8,825 bases of DNA from NCBI GenBank assembly GCA_017547065.1, contig JAFYRC010000196.1:1-8825 (forward strand), given 5' to 3'. Every line of letters begins with the position of its first letter. Within the stretch, counting starts at the first letter, position 1. This document shows positions 1 to 6,627 of the stretch, in pieces. This stretch comes from Tidjanibacter sp. (GTDB taxonomy: Bacteria > Bacteroidota > Bacteroidia > Bacteroidales > Rikenellaceae). Below the pieces are notes generated by a model. The model saw nothing but the letters and a program-made list of their open reading frames with translations, was not told the DNA's origin and searched no databases. A program made the translations under genes and the position numbers.

Positions 1-1797
1 CTGTTTGCATTTGTTGGTGCAGCCTTCGCCGACGAGGTGTCGTTTGAGGTGAATGTACCGAGGGTGGTGGCTGTGGGCGAGCCCTTCAGGGTGGAGTTCA
101 CGCTCAATGCCAACGCCAGCCTGCGTGACTTCGATGTCCCAACTTTCGAGGGCTTCGACGTTGTGGCGGGCCCCTCGACTTCGAGTAGCAACAGCGTGCA
201 GATTATCAATGGCCACACCACACGCACGGTGACCACCACCTTCAACTTCGTGGTTCTGTGCCCCTCGGAGGGCGACTACAACATTGGCGAGGCCTCGGTG
301 CGCTCCAAGGGTAAGACCTACACCTCCAAGGCTGTGACGGTGAAGGCTATCGTGGAGAATGGAGCCGCTGCCCAGCAGGGTGGGGCGCAACAGCAGAGTG
401 CCGCTGCCCGCTTGGCGGAGGACGATGTGCTGATTGTGGCCTCGGCCGACCGCACCAACGTCTACAAGGGCGAGCCCGTGAGGGTGGTGTTTAAGGTCTA
501 CACCCGCGTGGCAATGGGCGTTGAAAGTCAGAAGGTTCCCTCGTTTAACGGCTTCTGGACACAGCGACTCAACATCGATGCCAATCGCTGGGTGAGGGAG
601 GAGTATGGTGGTAAGATTTACGACGCCTGCCCCATTGGAGAGTATCTCCTCTTCCCACAGCAGAGTGGTCAGCTGACAATCGACCCCTATGAGATGTTGG
701 TGGTGGCACGCTTACAGGTACAACGCCGCCGCTCTAACGACCCCTTTGCGGAGTTCTTTGGTGGCGCACAGATTGAGGAGGTGCGCAGGAACGTGGCCTC
801 CAAGGCTCTCACTATCAACGTAAAACCCCTCCCTGCCAATGCGCCCGCAAGTTTTAGCGGTGCGGTGGGCGAGTTGGAGATGACAACAACACCCCCTTCG
901 GACCACATCGAGGCCAACACGGCTGTAACCTACACCGTGCGTATCTCGGGTAAGGGCAACCTCTCTATGATTCAGGCGCCCCAGATTGAACTGCCCACCT
1001 CTTTTGAGCAGTACAGCGTGAAGAGTACCGAGAGTATTCAGGCCACAGGGTCGGGCATTACGGGCTACCGCCAGTTTGAGTACCCGATGATTGCCCGTGC
1101 CGATGGTGACTTTTTGATTCCCGCCGTGGAGTTCACCTACTTCAACCCCAAGTTGGCCAAGTATGTAACCCTCTCGTCGAGCGAGTTGATGGTCAGTGTG
1201 GCACCCGATGCTAACGCCTCGTCGGTGGGCCCGACGGCTGCCCTTGTGAGCGGTATTGCCAAGGAGGACATCAAGTTCCTCGGTAGGGATATCCGCTTTA
1301 TTAAGCTCGGCTCGGCGGATCTTAGGCCGCAGGGTAGGCTCTTTATGTTTAGCGGCTTGTGGTGGCTGATTGTGGTCGCCATGGTTGCTGTTGCAGCGGT
1401 GCTTGGCGTGTGGCTCAAAGGCAGGCTCAAAGAGCTGCGCAACCAAGAGGCTCTCAAGGGTAAGAGGGCTAACAAGGTGGCTCTGATGAGGTTCCGCGCG
1501 GCGGAGAAGTATATGAAGGAGCAAAACCAGAAGGGTTTCTATGAGGAGATGTTGCGTGGCCTGTGGGGCTACCTCGGCGATAAGCTCAACATTTCGGCGG
1601 CCGACCTGACGAAGGAGAGCATCCGTGAACGATTGGCTCGTAAGGGCGTTGAGAGTGAGGATGTTGAGAGGTATGTTTCCATCATCAGCGACTGCGAGTA
1701 TGCCCAGTATGCGCCCTCGGTGAGCGGACAAATGGAGGAGGCCTACCTGGCCGGTGTGGAGATTATTTCGAGCCTCGAATCGGTGATTAACAAATAG
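1..1797 (+). CDS. batD: BatD, Bacteroides aerotolerance operon membrane protein (5' end missing)
   Basis: The reading frame is already open at base 1. The first visible codons, LFAFVGAAFADEVSFEV, look like the end of a signal peptide with an AFA|D cleavage site, so the GTG at 37 is internal and the true start lies just upstream of the window. About 598 residues are visible, close to a full-length BatD (about 600 residues). Most of the protein is a beta-rich periplasmic region typical of BatD. It is followed by one transmembrane segment encoded at about 1345-1420 (MFSGLWWLIVVAMVAVAAVL), a basic stretch (KGRLKELRNQEALKGKRANK), and a helical cytoplasmic tail containing EEMLRGLWGYLGDKLNI. Family knowledge: BatD is an inner-membrane-anchored component of the BatA-E set, linked to oxygen/stress tolerance in Bacteroides fragilis; its biochemical role is unknown. 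The neighbour batE, 35 nt downstream, supports the call. The gene ends with TAG. Confidence 0.88.
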   Translation: MFAFVGAAFADEVSFEVNVPRVVAVGEPFRVEFTLNANASLRDFDVPTFEGFDVVAGPSTSSSNSVQIINGHTTRTVTTTFNFVVLCPSEGDYNIGEASVRSKGKTYTSKAVTVKAIVENGAAAQQGGAQQQSAAARLAEDDVLIVASADRTNVYKGEPVRVVFKVYTRVAMGVESQKVPSFNGFWTQRLNIDANRWVREEYGGKIYDACPIGEYLLFPQQSGQLTIDPYEMLVVARLQVQRRRSNDPFAEFFGGAQIEEVRRNVASKALTINVKPLPANAPASFSGAVGELEMTTTPPSDHIEANTAVTYTVRISGKGNLSMIQAPQIELPTSFEQYSVKSTESIQATGSGITGYRQFEYPMIARADGDFLIPAVEFTYFNPKLAKYVTLSSSELMVSVAPDANASSVGPTAALVSGIAKEDIKFLGRDIRFIKLGSADLRPQGRLFMFSGLWWLIVVAMVAVAAVLGVWLKGRLKELRNQEALKGKRANKVALMRFRAAEKYMKEQNQKGFYEEMLRGLWGYLGDKLNISAADLTKESIRERLARKGVESEDVERYVSIISDCEYAQYAPSVSGQMEEAYLAGVEIISSLESVINK

Positions 1798-1832
1798 GAG
1801 GCGAGTGGCTAAAAACGAACGAGTGTAAGACG

Positions 1833-2612
1833 ATGAAAAAGATAGCGAAAATGTGTGTAGCCATGCTGATTGGGACGCTCTGTGGAGTGGTTCCTGCGGT
1901 GGCTCAAAATATTGACACAGAGAGCCTTTGGGAGAGGGGTAATACCCTCTATACTGCCGGCGATTACAACGGTGCGCTGGCCGTTTATGACTCCATTCAG
2001 AAGGAGGGCTTGGTGAGTGCCAAACTCTTCTATAATATGGGCAATGCCAACTTCAAAAGCGGTAAGATTGGCGAGGCTATTCTCTACTATAACAAGGCTC
2101 AAAAATTGGCTCCTGCGGATGGCGACGTGGCCTACAATTTGGCCTATGCCAATAGCTTTGTGAAGGATAAAATCAACCTTGTGCCGGAGTTTTTCCTAAA
2201 AACGTGGCTCGGTAAGGTGGGTAATCTGATGAGTAGCGACGCATGGGCCGTGGGTTCGCTTGTGGGACTGGCTATCGCTCTTGCGGCGGGCCTTGTCTAT
2301 GCACTTGGCGCAAGGCGCAGGGTGCGTAAGAGTGGCTTTGTGGTGTGCCTTGTGGCCGGTGTCCTCACCCTCGCCATGATGTGCTTTGCCGCGGCCGAAA
2401 GGAGGCAGATTTTGGACTGCTCGGAGGCTGTGGTGGTTAGCTCGGCGGCGGCCGTGAAGAGCTCGCCCGACCGCACAAGCAAGGATATTTTCATTCTCCA
2501 CGAGGGAACGAAGGTGAAGGTGCTCGACATCTATGGTGCGTGGAATGAGATCCGCATTGCCGATGGCAACGAGGGCTGGATAGCTTCGTCGGCCATTCTG
2601 CCTATTGATTAA
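1833..2612 (+). CDS. batE: BatE, TPR and SH3-like domain membrane protein
   Basis: This 259-residue protein has a signal peptide (residues 1-24, cleavage near AVA|Q). Two tetratricopeptide-like repeats follow at about 31-62 (LWERGNTLYTAGDYNGALAV) and 64-97 (LFYNMGNANFKSGKIGEAIL). Two hydrophobic segments lie at about 139-160 and 168-188, separated by a basic RRRVRK loop. A C-terminal SH3b-like domain spans about 198-257 (EGTKVKVLD..WNEIRIADGNEGWI). This domain order is the usual one for BatE in Bacteroidota. TPR and SH3 modules suggest protein or envelope binding, probably in the periplasm, as part of the Bat system; no enzyme activity is implied. It lies 35 nt after batD and 19 nt before the chosen recR start, so it is probably co-transcribed with both. 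The ATG at 1833 is chosen because it gives the intact signal peptide. An AGGAGG at 1796-1801 is about 31 nt upstream, too far to act as its ribosome binding site. Confidence 0.88.
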   Translation: MKKIAKMCVAMLIGTLCGVVPAVAQNIDTESLWERGNTLYTAGDYNGALAVYDSIQKEGLVSAKLFYNMGNANFKSGKIGEAILYYNKAQKLAPADGDVAYNLAYANSFVKDKINLVPEFFLKTWLGKVGNLMSSDAWAVGSLVGLAIALAAGLVYALGARRRVRKSGFVVCLVAGVLTLAMMCFAAAERRQILDCSEAVVVSSAAAVKSSPDRTSKDIFILHEGTKVKVLDIYGAWNEIRIADGNEGWIASSAILPID

Positions 2613-2631
2613 CGAATTGATTTACAATACG

Positions 2632-3231
2632 ATGTCACGACTACTAAACGACGCCGTTGGCGAACTTGCCAAGCTCCCCTCTGTGGGCCGACGCACAGCC
2701 TTGCGCCTTGCGCTCCACCTGCTCCACCGCGAGCCGGAGGAGGTTGCGGCACTGGCCGATGCGCTCACCCGCTTCCGTAACGAGGTGAGGTTTTGTGCGC
2801 GCTGTAACAACCTTTCCGACGAGGAGTTGTGTCCCATTTGTGCCGATGGACGCAGGGATAGGAGTACGGTGTGTGTGGTGGAACACGTGGGTGATGTGCT
2901 CTCCATTGAGAACACCAATCAGTACAACGGCCTCTACCACGTGCTGGGTGGTGTGATTTCGCCAATGCAAGGCATTGGACCCAGCGACTTGAAGATTGAC
3001 CTCCTGGTGGAGAACATTGCCAAGGGGGAGATTAAGGAGATTATTCTTGCCATTGGAGCTACGGTGGAGGGCGAAACCACGCTCTTCTACATCATGCGCC
3101 GCCTGGCCCAATTCCCGGAGTTGAAAATAACGAAGATTGCTCGCGGTATTGGCGTTGGCGACGAGATAGAATATGCCAACGAGCTAACAATCGCACACGC
3201 TCTGCACAATAGAACGGAGGTTAGACAATAA
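2632..3231 (+). CDS. recR: Recombination mediator protein RecR
   Basis: RecR, 199 residues from the ATG at 2632, matches the family's usual length of about 200. The frame is open back to a TTG at 2605, but that start would overlap batE by 8 nt and add nine residues absent from typical RecR, so I prefer the ATG (MSRLLNDAVGEL). Visible features are an N-terminal helix-hairpin-helix region (LAKLPSVGRRTALRLALHLL, residues 12-31), a C4 zinc finger with Cys55, Cys58, Cys67 and Cys70 (FCARCNNLSDEELCPIC), and a Toprim domain from about 78 to 172 starting VCVVEHVGDVLSIE. The Walker-like ATVEGET segment and the C-terminal IARGIGVGDEIEYANELT are also family signatures. RecR forms a ring around DNA and, with RecO/RecF, helps load RecA on SSB-coated gaps in the cytoplasm. 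It is the last gene of the bat block, and its stop codon lies in the loop of a terminator hairpin. Confidence 0.95.
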   Translation: MSRLLNDAVGELAKLPSVGRRTALRLALHLLHREPEEVAALADALTRFRNEVRFCARCNNLSDEELCPICADGRRDRSTVCVVEHVGDVLSIENTNQYNGLYHVLGGVISPMQGIGPSDLKIDLLVENIAKGEIKEIILAIGATVEGETTLFYIMRRLAQFPELKITKIARGIGVGDEIEYANELTIAHALHNRTEVRQ

Positions 3232-3247
3232 AGTCTAACCTTTTTTT
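3218..3247 (+). terminator. Intrinsic terminator of the bat-recR operon
   Basis: A perfect 9-bp stem, AGGTTAGAC (3218-3226) against GTCTAACCT (3233-3241), encloses a 6-nt loop AATAAA and is followed by a run of T to 3247. The recR stop codon TAA (3229-3231) lies in the loop, so the left arm is coding sequence. This is a textbook Rho-independent terminator separating the bat-recR unit from the downstream transcription unit. Confidence 0.9.
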
Positions 3248-3279
3248 GTGGTTACACCTCTTTATTATGGGGTCAAATG

Positions 3280-3310
3280 TTGTATTTGTTCGGGTAATTT
3301 CGTACATTTG
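3280..3310 (+). promoter_or_regulatory. Bacteroidota-type promoter upstream of the structured leader
   Basis: TTG at 3280-3282 is followed by exactly 20 nt and then TACATTTG at 3303-3310. The second box matches the -7 consensus TAnnTTTG of the Bacteroidota primary sigma factor fully, and the spacing suits its -33 TTG element. Transcription would start at about 3315-3319. The site sits just after the recR terminator and just before the folded region, which supports its reality. Whether it drives a stand-alone RNA or the susC operon cannot be told from sequence. Confidence 0.7.
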
Positions 3311-3314
3311 ACGC

Positions 3315-3515
3315 ATTAAAATAGAGAGTCATTGGGTAATGAATAGCTTCTGGTCGACATACTGCAACGCTGAAAACCGCACTTCCGGTGCGATGGTTGC
3401 ATTGTGTGGCACTATTACCCCCCCCCGAAAACTCTCTGGTAATCAACGAGTTAGTCAGTTTATCGCATTCTATAATTGGCGTTACTGCTTATCATAAGCG
3501 GTGACGCCCTTTTTG
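3315..3515 (+). ncRNA. Candidate structured RNA or 5' leader upstream of susC, class unknown
   Basis: Between the promoter and a strong terminator, about 200 nt can fold into a long interrupted rod. Helices seen by eye are AGAGAGT (3323-3329) with ACTCTCT (3431-3437), GGGTAAT (3334-3340) with ATTACCC (3414-3420), ACATA (3357-3361) with TGTGT (3403-3407, one G-U), TGCAAC (3363-3368) with GTTGCA (3396-3401), and a CGCAC/GTGCG hairpin (3378-3392) with loop TTCCG. They are properly nested, with a large asymmetric bubble (3341-3356 opposite 3408-3413). A linker (3438-3477) joins the rod to the terminator. The layout suggests either an independent small RNA, possibly 6S-like because of the rod with a central bubble, or an attenuating leader for susC. 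No riboswitch core I know is present. An open frame of 52 codons (3339-3497) also crosses the region, so a leader peptide is an alternative. Confidence 0.5.
3478..3514 (+). terminator. Intrinsic terminator between the structured RNA and susC
   Basis: A 14-bp stem, GGCGTTACTGCTTA (3478-3491) against TAAGCGGTGACGCC (3495-3508), pairs throughout with only two G-U wobbles, has a 3-nt TCA loop, and is followed by C and then five T (3510-3514). It points along the + strand and lies 66 nt before the susC start. It either ends a small RNA or attenuates transcription into susC. Confidence 0.85.
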
Positions 3516-3580
3516 TGTTTACACATAAAACAACCAAATAATTAACAACTAACAACTAATCTTTAAATCCTAAAAAACGT

Positions 3581-6500
3581 ATGAAGCACATTAGACTCTA
3601 TTCTTTGTGTCTTGTGGCTCTGCTGAGCGTTTCGGTGGCTTCGGCCGAAACCCGAAATAACTCCTCGGCGGCAGGTAGTGTCCCCATGGACATGGCAGCC
3701 GGTCAGGTTGATAAGTACAGCGGCTACATCGTTGACAAGAGTGGCGATCCCGTTATCGGTGCAACCGTCATCTCGTTGGCTAACCCAGCTATCGCTACCA
3801 TTGCTGATGCAAACGGTAGGTTTGAGCTCCCCGCTTTCAAGGGCGAGAAACTGGAGATTTCGTGTATCGGCTATGCCAGCCAGACCATCGAGGTTGGTAA
3901 GTCGAATATGACCTTCGTGTTGAAGGAGGACTTCCAGATGCTTGATGAGGTTATCGTTGTGGGTTATGGTACCCAGAAACGTAGCGATGTGACCGGTGCT
4001 GTGGCATCCGTGTCGAGCGAGAAACTCAACACCACTCCCACCACCTCTCTCGGTGAGATGTTGCGTGGTGCAGCCGCAGGTGTTCACGTTTCGCTTGGTT
4101 CGGCCGAGCCCGGTGGTAGCTCTTCGATTTTGATTCGTGGCCGCCGCTCGCTGTCGGGTGACAACGCTCCTCTCTACATCGTGGACGGCGTGCCTATGAC
4201 AAGCATCGACGATATCAACTCCAATGATATCGAGTCGATGGAGATCCTCAAAGACGCCTCGTCGCAGTCTATCTACGGTGCAAGGGCAGCAAACGGTGTG
4301 ATCCTGATTACCACCAAACGTGGCCAGGAGGGTAAGCTGAAAATTACTTACAGCGGCTATGCGGCAGTTCAGGACATCAATCGTAACTTCGAGTTCTACA
4401 ATGGCGAGGAGTGGGGTGCTTACCGTATGGAGGCATACTACAACGCCTACGGTGTTAACCCCGAGCAGGCAATGAGCGATGTTCTCCGTGGCCTTATGCT
4501 GGATGTTTACCAGAGCGGCGAGTGGGTTGACTGGGAGAAACTCATGATCCACAAAGCCTTCCAGCAGAAACACGACGTGTTTGTACAGTCGGGTACCGAC
4601 AAGACCAAATATGCCTTTGGCTTGGGCGCCTACACCCAGGACGGTATGGTGCTCAAATCGGGCTTTGAGAAGATTTCGGGCCGTTTGAACATCGATCACA
4701 AACTCACCAAGAAACTCTCGCTCGGCGCAAACCTCTCGTTTGCAAGGTCGTGGAAGCAGAGCGTGGATGGCTCGTTTAACACCTTCGTAACCATGCCTCC
4801 CTTGGCAAAGGTTTATGAGGATGACGGCGTAACTCTCCGTAAGGACGTTACCGAGGCCGGCGAGTCGCACTACAACCCTCTGTGGAACATCAACAATGCC
4901 GACAGCCGTAACCAGACCGACCGTCTGCTGATTAACCTCTTTGGCGATTGGAAGATTGCAAAGGGCCTCAGCTACCGCATCAATGCAAGCCTCTCGGAGA
5001 GGGGTGTGGACAGCGGTTCCTACTTGGGCTTGGAGCACACCACCGGTCAGAATACCCAGGGTAAGGCTACCATCACCAAGAGCGACTACTTCGACTACCT
5101 GCTCGAGAACATCCTCAACTACTCGGTGAAGTTCGGCGACGACCACAAACTCGACGCAACTCTGATGCAGAGTGTTAACTACATCACATGGCAGTCGATG
5201 AGTTTCAGCGGTACGGGCTTCTCAAACGACGACCTTTCGTTCAACGCCATCGGCTCGGCAATCGAGCACGGCGTGCCCACCTATGAACTCTCCGAGAGGA
5301 AGATGCTCTCCTCGCTGGCTCGTGTAAGGTACAACTACAAAGACCGCTACCTCTTCACCGCAGCTGTTCGTATGGATGGTTCGTCGGTATTTGGTGCCGG
5401 TAACAAATATGGCTTCTTCCCCTCGGCTTCGTTTGCATGGAGGGTGAACGAGGAGGAGTTCATGAAGAATGCAGAGTGGGTATCCAACCTTAAAGTCCGC
5501 CTCAGCTACGGTCAGGTTGGTAACCAGGGTATCTCGCCCTACACCACTCTCGGTCTTACCGACAAGTATATGTATGAGTTTGGTACCTATCCTATGGTGG
5601 GTTACCTGCCCGATACCACTCTTCCCAACCCCAACCTTAAATGGGAGACTTCGACTTCGACCAACCTCGGTATCGACTTTGGTTTCTTTGGTGGCCGCAT
5701 CGGTGGTAGCATTGAGCTCTACAACACCGACACCACCGACCTGCTCGTGAACAAGGCTCTCAGTCAGTCGACCGGATATTCCAGCCAGCTGGTGAATATG
5801 GGTCAGGTGAACAACAAGGGTCTTGAAGTTACCTTGAACCTCGTGCCCGTGAGCACCAAAGACTTCGAGTGGAATGTTGATTTGACCTTTGCAAAGAACA
5901 AAAACACCATCATCCGCATCGATGGCGAGCTCGACGAGAAAGGCCAGCCTAAGAACGACGTGAACAACAAGTGGTTCATTGGCGAGCCTATGAATGTCTA
6001 CTACGACTATGCATTCGACGGCATCTGGCAGTTGGATGACGACATTGCAAACTCGCACATGCCCACCGCAACCCCCGGTGCTGTGAGGGTTAAGGATGCT
6101 AATGGAGATGGCAAACTTGACGACTCGGACCGCGTTATTATGTACCGCGACCCCGAGTGGATTGGTTCGATTGCTACCGGCTTGCGCTACAAAGGCTTCG
6201 ACCTTTCGGCCGAGTTGTATGTTTCCTATGGTGGTACTCGCAACAACTCCTATCTGACCAGCTTCAACCAGGGTGGTGATATGACCGGTAAACGTAACGG
6301 TGTACGCCGTAACTACTGGACCGTAAACAACCCCTCGAACGAGGCTCCCGCACCCAACATGACCCAGGCACCTGCCTACATCACAGCTTTGGGCTATCAG
6401 GACGCATCGTTCATCCGCTTGCGTAATGTTCAGATTGGCTACAACGTGCCCAAGAAGGTTACCAAAGCTCTCTCGATGCAGTCGCTCAGGCTCTATGCTA

Positions 6501-6613
6501 CGCTGACCAACATCTGGACACTCACGGAGGTTACGGGCTATGGTCCCGAGCAGACTCCCGGTAGCTATCCCGAGCCTCGCACAGCTCTCTTTGGCGTAAA
6601 TGTTACATTCTAA
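3581..6613 (+). CDS. susC: SusC/RagA-family TonB-linked outer-membrane transporter
   Basis: This 1010-residue protein is a normal length for SusC. In order it shows a signal peptide (1-22, cleavage at ASA|E), a carboxypeptidase-regulatory-like domain (about 46-116, YSGYIVDKSGDPVIGATV..IADANGRFELPAF), the conserved DEVIVVGYGTQKRSDVTGAV segment (122-141), and a TonB plug (about 140-250, with LYIVDGVP and SIYGARAANGVILITTKRG). A large beta-barrel carries the family motifs DGSSVFGAGNKYGFFPSASF and LSYGQVGNQGI, and a DANGDGKLDD loop lies at about 839, resembling a calcium-binding loop common in this family. The C-terminus, FGVNVTF, ends in the aromatic residue expected for barrel assembly. With its SusD partner it should import oligosaccharides or another ligand across the outer membrane using TonB energy. 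The symbol denotes family membership; the substrate is unknown and need not be starch. There is no N-terminal STN domain, so no direct FecR/ECF signalling is indicated. The start is preceded by an A-rich leader without a Shine-Dalgarno sequence. Confidence 0.95.
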   Translation: MKHIRLYSLCLVALLSVSVASAETRNNSSAAGSVPMDMAAGQVDKYSGYIVDKSGDPVIGATVISLANPAIATIADANGRFELPAFKGEKLEISCIGYASQTIEVGKSNMTFVLKEDFQMLDEVIVVGYGTQKRSDVTGAVASVSSEKLNTTPTTSLGEMLRGAAAGVHVSLGSAEPGGSSSILIRGRRSLSGDNAPLYIVDGVPMTSIDDINSNDIESMEILKDASSQSIYGARAANGVILITTKRGQEGKLKITYSGYAAVQDINRNFEFYNGEEWGAYRMEAYYNAYGVNPEQAMSDVLRGLMLDVYQSGEWVDWEKLMIHKAFQQKHDVFVQSGTDKTKYAFGLGAYTQDGMVLKSGFEKISGRLNIDHKLTKKLSLGANLSFARSWKQSVDGSFNTFVTMPPLAKVYEDDGVTLRKDVTEAGESHYNPLWNINNADSRNQTDRLLINLFGDWKIAKGLSYRINASLSERGVDSGSYLGLEHTTGQNTQGKATITKSDYFDYLLENILNYSVKFGDDHKLDATLMQSVNYITWQSMSFSGTGFSNDDLSFNAIGSAIEHGVPTYELSERKMLSSLARVRYNYKDRYLFTAAVRMDGSSVFGAGNKYGFFPSASFAWRVNEEEFMKNAEWVSNLKVRLSYGQVGNQGISPYTTLGLTDKYMYEFGTYPMVGYLPDTTLPNPNLKWETSTSTNLGIDFGFFGGRIGGSIELYNTDTTDLLVNKALSQSTGYSSQLVNMGQVNNKGLEVTLNLVPVSTKDFEWNVDLTFAKNKNTIIRIDGELDEKGQPKNDVNNKWFIGEPMNVYYDYAFDGIWQLDDDIANSHMPTATPGAVRVKDANGDGKLDDSDRVIMYRDPEWIGSIATGLRYKGFDLSAELYVSYGGTRNNSYLTSFNQGGDMTGKRNGVRRNYWTVNNPSNEAPAPNMTQAPAYITALGYQDASFIRLRNVQIGYNVPKKVTKALSMQSLRLYATLTNIWTLTEVTGYGPEQTPGSYPEPRTALFGVNVTF

Positions 6614-6618
6614 AGGAG
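6612..6618 (+). promoter_or_regulatory. Shine-Dalgarno-like site for susD
   Basis: AAAGGAG overlaps the susC stop codon (6611-6613) and lies 9 nt before the susD ATG at 6628. Clear Shine-Dalgarno sites are uncommon in Bacteroidota. Here it may tie translation of susD to the end of susC. Confidence 0.5.
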
Positions 6619-6627
6619 ATTACAACT

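Noticed and set aside
37..39. GTG as the start of batD
   Set aside because: The frame continues upstream with hydrophobic signal-peptide residues and an AFA cleavage site, so the gene begins outside the window.
712..1731. 339-codon open frame on the - strand opposite batD
   Set aside because: Low-complexity, His/Arg/Leu-rich translation typical of an antisense shadow.
1796..1828. AGGAGG followed by a tiny GTG-initiated frame between batD and batE
   Set aside because: The spacing of 3 nt is too short, the frame has only seven codons, and the site is too far from the batE ATG.
2605..2631. Upstream TTG start for recR
   Set aside because: It would overlap batE and add nine residues not typical of RecR; ATG at 2632 gives the family length and N-terminus.
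3471..3478. TATAATTG as a possible -7 box for susC
   Set aside because: It mismatches TAnnTTTG, has no TTG at the right upstream distance, and would start transcription inside the terminator stem.
3315..3515. Cobalamin, TPP, SAM or c-di-GMP riboswitch, SRP RNA, or tRNA in the leader
   Set aside because: The conserved core sequences of these classes are not visible, and no cloverleaf can be drawn.
3544..3557. Tandem AACAACT repeat before susC
   Set aside because: Only two 7-nt copies in an A-rich leader; not enough to support a function.
3563..5146. 527-codon open frame on the - strand opposite susC
   Set aside because: It is antisense to a complete, motif-rich susC and its translation shows no recognisable domain. 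Strong codon bias in susC leaves the opposite frame free of stops.
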